This document shows, piece after piece, positions 1 to 5,944 of a DNA stretch of 6,439 bases; within the stretch, counting starts at the first letter, position 1; the number at the start of each line of letters is the position of its first letter. The stretch lies in contig CALGNM010000277.1 in assembly GCA_937958665.1 (NCBI GenBank), positions 1 to 6,439 of the forward strand. Reading direction: 5' to 3'. The DNA comes from an uncultured bacterium (GTDB lineage: Bacteria > Edwardsbacteria > AC1 > EtOH8). The translations under genes and the position numbers were made by a program. Under the pieces are notes generated by a model, which did no database searches, had not been told where the DNA came from, and saw only the letters and a list, made by a program, of their open reading frames with translations.

Positions 1-46
1 ACCACCGAGATCTACACTCTTTCCCTACACGACGCTCTTCCGATCT
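1..46 (+). other. Illumina P5/TruSeq universal adapter remnant (artefact)
   Basis: These bases match, from memory of the oligo, the last 46 bases of the 58-base TruSeq universal (P5) adapter and end in the diagnostic GCTCTTCCGATCT. They are library sequence and not part of the organism. The comF reading frame stays open through them by chance, so a gene caller may extend or mis-start the first gene here. The same adapter recurs inverted at the other end of the window. Confidence 0.98.
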
Positions 47-48
47 GT

Positions 49-666
49 TCCCAATGCTGGGCAACCACAATGGTCTGGCGGGAAGGCCAGTGCCAGCGTT
101 GCGGGGGGGAGGCCCCGGCCGGGAACTCGTTGTGCCGGGGCTGCCTGATTCCCGACTGGGGATGCAGCGACATCCGGACCATAGGCCCGTTCCAGCCGCC
201 GCTGTCGGAGGCCATCCATCGTCTTAAATACTCCGACGCCCGTCGGGTGGCCCGGCGTCTGGGGGACTTGCTGGCCGCCAGACTGGAAGGGGTTGGCCGG
301 TACCTCCAGGCCCGGATGGTGCTGGCGGTGCCGCTCCACCCGGCCCGCCGCCGGGAGCGGGGGTACAACCAGGCCCAGCTGTTGGCCGAGCGACTGGGGC
401 AAGCCCTGAGAGTACCGGCCCCGGAGGGGTTGTTGTCCAGGGCCAGGAATAACCAGTCCCAAACCACCCTGAACAAGGAGCAGAGGCGAAGAAACGTGGA
501 TGGGATATTCGCCGTTACGGACCCCGGGCTGATAAAGGGCCGGCGCATCATTCTGGTTGACGACGTTTTGACCACCGGAGCCACCATCGGCTCCTGTGGT
601 CATGCTCTTTTAGCGGCCGGGGCCAGCGAGGTGCTGGCCTGCACCGCGGCGGCCGCCCCGCTGTGA
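49..666 (+). CDS. comF: ComF family protein (phosphoribosyltransferase-like), 5'-truncated
   Basis: ComF-family proteins (ComF/GntX) are cytoplasmic and pair a small zinc knuckle with a type I phosphoribosyltransferase fold. Some are needed for DNA uptake in competence; the biochemical activity is poorly defined. Counting from the first in-frame Met (base 70, 198 residues), the sequence shows cysteines C8, C11, C22 and C25 forming the zinc knuckle, then the family block VPLHPARRRERGYNQAQ around residues 87-103, the Q..L....R..N segment at 131-142, and the PRPP-binding loop LVDDVLTTGATI at 162-173. The Met at 70 has no Shine-Dalgarno sequence in front of it. The frame is open back to the adapter, and ComF proteins usually have more residues before the first CxxC, so the true start is probably lost. 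The stop is TGA at 664. It is probably the last gene of an upstream unit. Family assignment is firm; a role in competence is not shown here. Confidence 0.9.
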   Translation, partial: SQCWATTMVWREGQCQRCGGEAPAGNSLCRGCLIPDWGCSDIRTIGPFQPPLSEAIHRLKYSDARRVARRLGDLLAARLEGVGRYLQARMVLAVPLHPARRRERGYNQAQLLAERLGQALRVPAPEGLLSRARNNQSQTTLNKEQRRRNVDGIFAVTDPGLIKGRRIILVDDVLTTGATIGSCGHALLAAGASEVLACTAAAAPL

Positions 667-673
667 TGGTCTT

Positions 674-709
674 AACCGGCCAATCGACAATCGCCGTCCG
701 ATTTTGGTT
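674..709. repeat. Imperfect inverted repeat in comF-pfp intergenic region
   Basis: Arms AACC (674-677) and GGTT (706-709) enclose a second pair, AATCG (682-686) and CGATT (699-703), with unpaired ggcc and tt between them and a 12-base loop. A short direct repeat, CAATCG, occurs at 681-686 and 688-693. The right arm touches the -35 hexamer of the pfp promoter, so it could be an operator or a weak end-of-comF structure. It lacks the GC-rich stem plus T-run of a classical terminator. Short arms like these can occur by chance. Confidence 0.25.
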
Positions 710-736
710 GACAGGCGTCCGGGGCGGTGTTAAACT
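708..736 (+). promoter_or_regulatory. Sigma70-type promoter for pfp, with extended -10
   Basis: A perfect -35 TTGACA (708-713) is followed by a 17-base spacer and the -10 hexamer TAAACT (731-736, 4 of 6 consensus). TGT at 728-730 lies directly before the -10 and forms an extended -10 element. Transcription would begin near 743. That is downstream of the in-frame GTG at 727 and about 20 bases before the ATG at 763, so the promoter itself argues for the ATG as the pfp start. It separates pfp and the following genes from comF. Confidence 0.7.
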
Positions 737-753
737 ACCAGCGACAGATTATT

Positions 754-759
754 GAGGAA
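754..759 (+). promoter_or_regulatory. Ribosome binding site deciding the pfp start
   Basis: GAGGAA lies 3-4 bases before the ATG at 763. The spacing is somewhat short but usable. The longer GTG start at 727 has only a weak G-rich stretch upstream and would fall outside the transcript predicted from the 708-736 promoter. Confidence 0.55.
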
Positions 760-762
760 GCC

Positions 763-2847
763 ATGAACGAGATCTCCATACTGCAGAAACACCGTTTCAA
801 TTACCAACCCAAACTGCCTCCGGTTTTCGCTCAGGAGGGGATGTTCCCGGTGGCCAGGGATGGCGAGCCCACCGAGCCCCAGGCCGACCAGGAGGCCATC
901 CGGAATATCCTGCCCCTGACCTGCGGGATGCCTCTGGTGACCTTTGAAGCCGAAGAGAAAAGGGATTTAGCACCTCTGGTAGTGGGAGTGGTTCTGTCAG
1001 GGGGGCAGGCTCCCGGTGGCCACAATGTCATCGCCGGTTTATTCGACGCCATCCACCGCTTCAACCCAGAAAGCAAGCTATATGGATTTTTGGGCGGGCC
1101 TGGGGGGGTGGTGGAGAACCGTAACATTCTGCTGACCGCCGAACTGATCGATCAGTACCGCAATACCGGGGGCTTCGACATAATAGGCTCGGGGCGTACC
1201 AAGTTGGAGACCCCCGAGCAGTTCAACCGGGCGGCTGCCAGCTGCCGGGAGCTGGGCATCAAGGCCCTGGTGATAGTCGGGGGCGACGATTCCAATACCA
1301 ACGCCGCCCTGCTGGCCGAATACTTTCTTAAGAACGACATAGGCGTCCAGGTGATAGGCTGTCCCAAGACCATCGATGGTGACCTGAAGAATTCCCGGAT
1401 TGAGATCTCCTTCGGTTTTGACACCGCCACCAAGGTCTACTGCGAACTTTTAGGCAATATCCAGCGGGACGATCAGTCGGCCAAAAAATACTGGCACTTC
1501 ATTCGGGTGATGGGCCGCTCGGCCTCTCATATCGCTCTGGAGTGCTCCCTGCAGTGTCATCCCAACATCACCATCATCTCCGAGGAGGTGGCCGAAAAGG
1601 GGATGCGCCTTAAGGATATCGCGGAGTACATAGCCGGGATAATCGACCAGCGCTCCCGGAACGGCATGAATTACGGGGTTATAGTGATTCCCGAGGGGCT
1701 GATCGAGTTCATCCCCGAGATAAGGACCCTGATTTCAGAACTCAACGAACTGATGGCCCAGCACAAGGAGTACTTCAACAGCCTGCCCACCCCGCAGGAT
1801 AAACACCAGTACATCAACCAGCACCTGACCGCCGAGTCGGCCCAGGCCTTCTCCTCCATTCCCGATGAGATCCAATGGCAGCTGCTGGAGGACCGCGACC
1901 CCCACGGCAATGTCCAGGTCTCCCGGATCGAGACCGAGAAGCTGCTGATCGACATGGTGGGTGACCTGCTGAGGGAACGGGCGGCCGAGGGACGGTTTTC
2001 CGGCAAGTTCAGCCCCCAGTCCCATTTCTTCGGATACGAGGGGCGTTGCGCGGCGCCATCCAACTTCGATGCCGACTACTGCTACAGCCTGGGATTCACC
2101 GCCGCGGCCTTGGCGGCCGGCGGGAGGACCGGATATATGGCCCGGGTGTCCAATCTGGCCGAGCCGGCCGCCAACTGGGTGGCCGGGGGGGTGCCGCTGA
2201 CCATGATGCTGAACCTGGAGCGGCGACACGGCCGGGATGTACCGGTGATCAAGAAAGCCCTGGTGGATCTTAACGGAGGGCCGTTCGGGGAGTTCGCCCG
2301 CCAGCGGGAGGCCTGGGCGGCCGGCAACGACTACATCTATCCCGGCCCCATCCAGTACTTCGGACCGGCCGAGGTCTGCGACCGGGCCACCATGACCCTG
2401 GTGCTGGAGCAGGGCGAGGACATCCTGAATATCCTAAACGGATTGGAGGTCCTCCAGGGCTCCGATGTATTCTCTTCACTGGGACCGGAGGCCATAATCC
2501 GCCTTTTAAGCATGGTCCAGCGGCTTAACATCAAGCCGGGCCAGATTGTTATTAGGCGGGGGGACATCGGACAGTGCTTCTACATAGTTATGGACGGCGA
2601 GCTGGAGGTGCTGGGCAAGGACAATAAGACCCCGGTGGCCACGCTAAAGAAGGGAGACCCTTTCGGGGAGATCGCCCTACTGACCGACGTGCCCCGCACT
2701 GCCAGTGTGATAGCTAAAACAGACGGCAGCGTACTGTTCCTGGATGCCTACAACTTCAAGGACTTCCTCTCCGAGTTCACCAATCTGGGCGACCGGCTGG
2801 AAAAGCTGGGGGCGGAGAGGCTTAAAGAATTAAAGGAGAGGGAGTAA
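763..2847 (+). CDS. pfp: PPi-dependent 6-phosphofructokinase (long form) fused to a C-terminal cNMP-binding domain
   Basis: Predicted to phosphorylate fructose-6-P with pyrophosphate, reversibly, in the cytoplasm. Residues about 1-560 (counted from ATG 763, 694 aa) match the long PFP type: [10 protein letters not shown] near 79-88, GGDDSN at 173-178, PKTIDGD at 201-207, MGR at 250-252, PEG at 310-312 and HFFGYEGR at 421-428. The second Asp of GGDD and the Lys of PKTIDGD are the established marks of PPi rather than ATP use; D205 is the likely catalytic base. Residues about 570-680 are an extra domain not found in ordinary PFPs: a Crp/PKA-type cyclic-nucleotide-binding fold with phosphate-binding cassette [16 protein letters not shown], in which E636 and R645, the residues expected to contact cNMP, are intact. 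A short charged tail ([16 protein letters not shown]) ends the protein; no helix-turn-helix follows. The frame is uninterrupted across the junction. An alternative GTG start at 727 adds 12 residues. First gene of the glycolytic cluster, 73 bases before fba. Confidence 0.93.
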   Translation: MNEISILQKHRFNYQPKLPPVFAQEGMFPVARDGEPTEPQADQEAIRNILPLTCGMPLVTFEAEEKRDLAPLVVGVVLSGGQAPGGHNVIAGLFDAIHRFNPESKLYGFLGGPGGVVENRNILLTAELIDQYRNTGGFDIIGSGRTKLETPEQFNRAAASCRELGIKALVIVGGDDSNTNAALLAEYFLKNDIGVQVIGCPKTIDGDLKNSRIEISFGFDTATKVYCELLGNIQRDDQSAKKYWHFIRVMGRSASHIALECSLQCHPNITIISEEVAEKGMRLKDIAEYIAGIIDQRSRNGMNYGVIVIPEGLIEFIPEIRTLISELNELMAQHKEYFNSLPTPQDKHQYINQHLTAESAQAFSSIPDEIQWQLLEDRDPHGNVQVSRIETEKLLIDMVGDLLRERAAEGRFSGKFSPQSHFFGYEGRCAAPSNFDADYCYSLGFTAAALAAGGRTGYMARVSNLAEPAANWVAGGVPLTMMLNLERRHGRDVPVIKKALVDLNGGPFGEFARQREAWAAGNDYIYPGPIQYFGPAEVCDRATMTLVLEQGEDILNILNGLEVLQGSDVFSSLGPEAIIRLLSMVQRLNIKPGQIVIRRGDIGQCFYIVMDGELEVLGKDNKTPVATLKKGDPFGEIALLTDVPRTASVIAKTDGSVLFLDAYNFKDFLSEFTNLGDRLEKLGAERLKELKERE

Positions 2848-2908
2848 AGGACGCCCCGGCTTGGCAAAGAGTAAGGGCCCACAGGCCAAAATCAAAAAGG
2901 CAAAGTAC

Positions 2909-2914
2909 AGGAGG
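2909..2914 (+). promoter_or_regulatory. Strong Shine-Dalgarno deciding the fba start
   Basis: A perfect AGGAGG lies 6 bases before the ATG at 2921. It rules in favour of that ATG over the in-frame TTG at 2861, which would add a lysine-rich, non-family leader of 20 residues and has no comparable site. Confidence 0.85.
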
Positions 2915-2920
2915 AATATC

Positions 2921-3841
2921 ATGCCACTGGTTGGAACCCGCGAAATGTTCAAAAAGGCCTACCAAGGCGGCTACGCCATAGGTGCCTTCAACGTCAATAA
3001 CATGGAATTGCTGCAGGCCATTGTGGATGCCGGCACAGAGGAGCGGGCTCCGCTCATCCTGCAAGTATCGGCCGGGGCCCGTAAATACGCCCGTCAGGAA
3101 TACCTGATCCACCTGGTCCAGGCGGCCATGGAGACCACCGACATACCAGTAGCCCTGCATCTGGACCACGGCGACAGCTTCGAGCTTTGCAAAGCCTGCG
3201 TGGACGGGGGCTTCTCCTCGGTCATGATCGACGCCTCGCACCATCCCTTCGATGAGAACGTAGCCATCACCAGGCAGGTGGTGGAATACGCCCATGCCAA
3301 GGGTGTTCCGGTGGAGGCCGAACTGGGCAAGCTAACCTCCACCTCCGATGAGCCCGGCGCCCGGGAGGCGGTCTATACCGATCCCCAGGAGGCGGTGGAG
3401 TTCGTTAAGCAGACCGGTTGCGATAGCCTGGCCATCTCCATCGGGACTTCGCACGGGGCCTACAAGTTCAAAGGCGAGGCCACTCTGGACTTCCCCAGGC
3501 TGGAGAAGATCCAGGGCCTGCTGCCCAACTATCCCATAGTACTGCACGGGGCTTCATCGGTTCCGGCCGAACTGGTGGACATCTGTAACAAATACGGCGG
3601 AAAACTGCCTGGTACCAAGGGAGTGCCGGAGGAGTTTTTGGCCCGGGCCGCCAAGATGGCGGTCTGCAAGATCAACGTGGATACCGACCTGCGGATCGCC
3701 ATGACCGGGGCCATCCGCAAGGCTTTCGCCGAGAACCCCTCGGAGTTCGATCCCCGCAAATACCTGGGCCCGGCCCGGGACGCGGTCAAACAGGTGGTCA
3801 AGGGAAAGGTGAGGCTGTTCGGCTGCGCTGGAAAGGCCTAA
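2921..3841 (+). CDS. fba: Class II fructose-1,6-bisphosphate aldolase
   Basis: Zinc-dependent aldolase that reversibly splits fructose-1,6-bisphosphate into glyceraldehyde-3-P and dihydroxyacetone-P. It directly follows the PFP step encoded upstream and feeds the GAPDH encoded downstream. From ATG 2921 the protein is 306 residues, normal for the family. Visible motifs are YAIGAFNVNN at 18-27, LHLDHG at 79-84 (D82 probable catalytic acid/base, H83 metal ligand), IDASHHPFDEN at 103-113, EAELG at 132-136, GTSHGAYK at 175-182 (H178 probable ligand), LHGASSVP at 208-215 (H209 probable ligand) and KINVDTDLR near the C-terminus, which binds substrate phosphate. Ligand roles are by analogy with the E. 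coli enzyme. After EAELG the sequence reads KLTSTSDE where many relatives have a GG..(E)D stretch, a mild deviation in the active-site loop. No promoter is evident in the 73-base gap after pfp, so co-transcription is likely. Confidence 0.96.
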   Translation: MPLVGTREMFKKAYQGGYAIGAFNVNNMELLQAIVDAGTEERAPLILQVSAGARKYARQEYLIHLVQAAMETTDIPVALHLDHGDSFELCKACVDGGFSSVMIDASHHPFDENVAITRQVVEYAHAKGVPVEAELGKLTSTSDEPGAREAVYTDPQEAVEFVKQTGCDSLAISIGTSHGAYKFKGEATLDFPRLEKIQGLLPNYPIVLHGASSVPAELVDICNKYGGKLPGTKGVPEEFLARAAKMAVCKINVDTDLRIAMTGAIRKAFAENPSEFDPRKYLGPARDAVKQVVKGKVRLFGCAGKA

Positions 3842-3873
3842 GACACTAGATGGCTTCAATTGCATAATACTTG

Positions 3874-3921
3874 GGAGGAAAGATATTGGATCACAACGTC
3901 CTTTTTTCTGATAGGGCATAA
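3874..3921 (+). other. Possible 11-codon leader ORF with its own Shine-Dalgarno
   Basis: GGAGGA (3874-3879) is followed, after 6 bases, by TTG at 3886, an 11-residue frame (MDHNVLFSDRA) and TAA at 3919-3921. The stop lies 27 bases before the ATG of the eRF1-like gene. A site this good with no long gene behind it is unusual. It could be a regulatory leader peptide read on the fba transcript, or just a relic. The start codon is weak and there is no comparative support. Confidence 0.22.
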
Positions 3922-3928
3922 TTATAAC
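3917..3928 (+). promoter_or_regulatory. AT-rich -10-like island before the eRF1-like gene
   Basis: Overlapping candidates CATAAT (3917-3922) and TATAAC (3923-3928), each 5 of 6 to the -10 consensus, stand out in GC-rich surroundings. Either would place the transcript start at about 3929-3935, just ahead of the Shine-Dalgarno AAGGAG at 3937-3942. No convincing -35 lies 16-18 bases upstream (bases there are T-rich or CAACGT), so an activator or another sigma factor would be needed, or the match is fortuitous. Confidence 0.35.
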
Positions 3929-3948
3929 CAACAGAAAAGGAGCGTGAA

Positions 3949-5103
3949 ATGAGCACCGATATCAGAACGACCCTGCAGGAGCTGGCCAAGATGCAGCCGG
4001 GCAATGGCGATGTAATCAGCATCTATGTCAATGCCGCCCCTGACGGCAGGGGCCGGCGCAACTACGAGGTCTTCCTAAAAAAGAAGTTCAGCGAGATTGA
4101 GAAGGCCCTTCCGCCCCGCAGCCCTGAGGCGGTTGCTTTTTCAGACGCAGTCCGGGAGGCGAGACGCTACCTGTCCGAGAATCTGCGCCCCGAGAGCAAG
4201 GGGGCGGCGGTATTCGTCTCCCCGGCCCGCAAGCTCTTTAATACATTTCAAACCGTTCTGCCTTTGGCCAATCGGGTGATAGTATCCCGGGTTCCGTTCA
4301 TCTATCCGCTGGTCAGGCTTTCCGACGACTACGACCGCTACGGGGTGTTGATCAGCGACGAGCAAAGGGCCCGTCTATTCAGCATTTACCTGGGCCGGAT
4401 CGAGGAGGAGGCCGAGATAGTCACCCAGGCCGATCAGGCATCGGCCAAGGGCTACGAAACCCGCAAGGGGCGGCTGGGCCTGTCGGATGAAAAACACCAA
4501 CGCCACCTAAAGGATCTGAGGGCCAAGCATGTCAAGGCGGTGGTCCGGGAGGTCCAGAGGTTTCTGGCTTCGGATACCCAGCAGATCCTGCTGGCCGCCG
4601 AGAATGGCACTCTTGCCGAGCTGAAGAAACAACTCCCCGCGGCATTGGCCAAGAAGACAATCCATACCACCCGTTTTGACCTCCGTTCCCCGGCCAAGAA
4701 GGTGTTGGACGAATCTCTGAAGATATTTAAGAACTTGGAGAACGAACAATCCCGTCAGATAGCCCGGGAATCGGTGGTGCTGACCAAGAGCCGCGGCAGC
4801 CGGGCCATGTTGGGCACAAAGGCTGTACTGTCAGCCATGCAGGACGGCCGGGCCGAAACCCTGGTGGTGTCTGAGAAATATGTGGGCGAGGGCTGGCAGT
4901 GTTTGAACTGCATGAAGCTGGGAGCTCTGGGCAAGCCCAAAGAGTGCCCCTACTGCAGGGGGCGCCAGATAGACCGTCGGCCGGACATGAAGGAGGAAAT
5001 GGTCTGCCTGGCCCTCAGACACGGGCTTAAGGTGGAGTTCGTGGAAGGGGAGCCGGAGCTGGATAAGAACGGCGGTATAGGGGCTCTTATGAGGGGCCGG
5101 TAG
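3949..5103 (+). CDS. Bacterial eRF1/Vms1-like (baeRF-type) protein with C-terminal zinc ribbon
   Basis: A relative of the peptide release factor eRF1/aRF1, Pelota and Vms1. Bacterial members are thought, mainly from comparative genomics, to act on stalled ribosomes or peptidyl-tRNA; no function is proven for this one. The 384 residues fit three domains: an N-terminal part (about 1-130), a central RNase H-like part (about 130-275) containing YGVLISDEQRARLFSIYLGRIEEE, and an L7Ae-like C-terminal domain (about 280-384). The last carries a zinc ribbon with C318, C321, C333 and C336 and ends in GGIGAL at 375-380, very like eRF1 domain 3. In the central domain, where eRF1 has the catalytic GGQ loop, the sequence from 172 to 195 reads TRKGRLGLSDEKHQRHLKDL and onwards. 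No GGQ is present; Q184 is the only Gln in that stretch. A good Shine-Dalgarno, AAGGAG, lies 6 bases before ATG. It sits 107 bases after fba, in the same direction. Family call by motif recognition; subfamily uncertain. Confidence 0.82.
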   Translation: MSTDIRTTLQELAKMQPGNGDVISIYVNAAPDGRGRRNYEVFLKKKFSEIEKALPPRSPEAVAFSDAVREARRYLSENLRPESKGAAVFVSPARKLFNTFQTVLPLANRVIVSRVPFIYPLVRLSDDYDRYGVLISDEQRARLFSIYLGRIEEEAEIVTQADQASAKGYETRKGRLGLSDEKHQRHLKDLRAKHVKAVVREVQRFLASDTQQILLAAENGTLAELKKQLPAALAKKTIHTTRFDLRSPAKKVLDESLKIFKNLENEQSRQIARESVVLTKSRGSRAMLGTKAVLSAMQDGRAETLVVSEKYVGEGWQCLNCMKLGALGKPKECPYCRGRQIDRRPDMKEEMVCLALRHGLKVEFVEGEPELDKNGGIGALMRGR

Positions 5104-5172
5104 CCCCAAGTGATGCATTTACCATAGGGGATCCCTTCTTAATACCACAACCGGATAAAGCGGGAGGCTATC

Positions 5173-5820
5173 ATGCCGGTGATAACCATATCCAAAGAAC
5201 ATGGGGCCGGTGGCAAGGGGATATCACAGGACCTAGCCCGGGCCTTGGGCTACGAGCTGGTGGACAAGGCCATGATCGTCAAGGTGGCCAAGGACGCCAA
5301 GGTGTCGGCCGAGAAGGTGGAGAAATTTGACCAGGAGGGGTACGATTCCATGAGCAAGTACCTGAGCAACCTGCTACTGGCCGATCCGTCACTTTATTCC
5401 GGACTGGGCTTCGAGTTGCCCATGGCCGGCCCGGGAATGCTGCCGGCGGGGTATGATTTTTTCGACGCCGAGCAGTATCTTAAATTCACCCAGTCCCTGA
5501 TAGATCGGCTCTACCAGAAGGGCAACGTGGTGCTGGTGGGGCGGGGCAGCCAGGTGCTGTTGGCCGGGCGACCGGGATGCCTGCATCTCCGGTTGGTGGC
5601 CCAGCTGGAGTACCGCATCAAGCGGGTGGCCGATAAACAGCGAATCTCCGAGAAGGAAGCCCGGGAGGTGATCCTAAAAAGGGACCGAGCTCGGGCCAAC
5701 TACATCAAGGACTTCTATCAACGGGACTGGAGCGACCCTGGGCTGTATCATCTGGTAGTCAACACCCAGCTGGTATCATGCGAAAAACTGGTCTCCCTGG
5801 TCAAGCAAATGATCGCCTGA
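5173..5820 (+). CDS. Cytidylate kinase-like family protein (P-loop NMP-kinase fold)
   Basis: This 215-residue protein belongs to the cytidylate kinase-like group (Cytidylate_kin2 type), related to CMP kinase but mostly uncharacterised. The N-terminus has the phosphate-binding loop ITISKEHGAGGKGIS (about 4-18), in which GAGGK stands in for Walker A. LVGRGSQVLL at about 121-130 matches the family's GRG segment. The lid-like part KRDRARANYIKDFYQRDW (169-186, with D171, R172, R174 and Y177) leads into LYHLVVNT, the usual C-terminal strand. The ATG at 5173 is set by GGGAGG (5162-5167), 5 bases upstream. It follows the eRF1-like gene by 69 bases, with no terminator or convincing promoter between, so the two are probably co-transcribed. 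Ordinary CMP kinases have the same fold but a different length and substrate region. The substrate here cannot be stated, and a role beside the glycolytic genes is unknown. Confidence 0.85.
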   Translation: MPVITISKEHGAGGKGISQDLARALGYELVDKAMIVKVAKDAKVSAEKVEKFDQEGYDSMSKYLSNLLLADPSLYSGLGFELPMAGPGMLPAGYDFFDAEQYLKFTQSLIDRLYQKGNVVLVGRGSQVLLAGRPGCLHLRLVAQLEYRIKRVADKQRISEKEAREVILKRDRARANYIKDFYQRDWSDPGLYHLVVNTQLVSCEKLVSLVKQMIA

Positions 5821-5833
5821 GGCACTGGTTGCC
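5821..5833 (+). repeat. Small hairpin immediately after the kinase-like gene
   Basis: GGCA (5821-5824) and TGCC (5830-5833) can pair around a 5-base loop directly behind the TGA stop. No T-run follows, so it is not a normal intrinsic terminator. It may have no function. Confidence 0.2.
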
Positions 5834-5915
5834 GAAAGCAAACCCAACCCGGTATGCTGGTTTAAGCGAGTATGGCCGGGGCGGGTGGGAGAACCCCTTT
5901 ATCGTCAATCCATTG

Positions 5916-5928
5916 TATAACATATAAT
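5916..5928 (+). promoter_or_regulatory. AT-rich -10 candidates before gap
   Basis: TATAAC (5916-5921) and a perfect TATAAT (5923-5928) lie just upstream of the gap Shine-Dalgarno AAGGAG (5931-5936), which is 8 bases before ATG. If the perfect hexamer were used, transcription would start inside the Shine-Dalgarno, so TATAAC is the more coherent choice (start near 5928). Neither has a recognisable -35 (TTATCG at 5899-5904 is only 3 of 6). The 124-base gap between genes is the longest here and holds no other gene, which supports a separate promoter for gap. Confidence 0.45.
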
Positions 5929-5944
5929 CAAAGGAGCAACAGAT

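Noticed and set aside
12-603. Two long minus-strand frames opposite comF
   Set aside because: Shadows of a well-supported ComF gene in GC-rich DNA; both run into adapter sequence.
727-762. GTG start extending pfp by 12 codons
   Set aside because: No good ribosome binding site, overlaps the -10 element of a convincing promoter, and lies upstream of the predicted transcript start.
1735-2229. Minus-strand frame of 164 codons inside pfp
   Set aside because: Lies opposite highly conserved PFP motifs, shows no recognisable domain, and is typical of antisense frames in GC-rich genes.
2479-2847. Separate cNMP-binding gene or frameshifted neighbour fused by error
   Set aside because: No stop, frameshift sign, ribosome binding site or start codon context at the junction; the sequence reads as one continuous gene.
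2861-2920. TTG start extending fba by 20 lysine-rich residues
   Set aside because: A perfect AGGAGG sits 6 bases before ATG 2921, and MPLVGTREMF is the usual family N-terminus.
3888-3907. Intrinsic terminator after fba (GGAT/GTCC stem then six T)
   Set aside because: The stem has only 4 pairs including one G-U and cannot be extended; too weak to call, though mentioned with the leader ORF.
5128-5135. Palindrome GGGATCCC between the eRF1-like and kinase-like genes
   Set aside because: Eight bases, no loop or flanking symmetry; expected by chance and not evidence of an operator.
5878-5900. Terminator before gap (GGGG...CCCC then TTT)
   Set aside because: Four-pair stem with a 12-base loop and only three T residues; probably chance in G-rich sequence.
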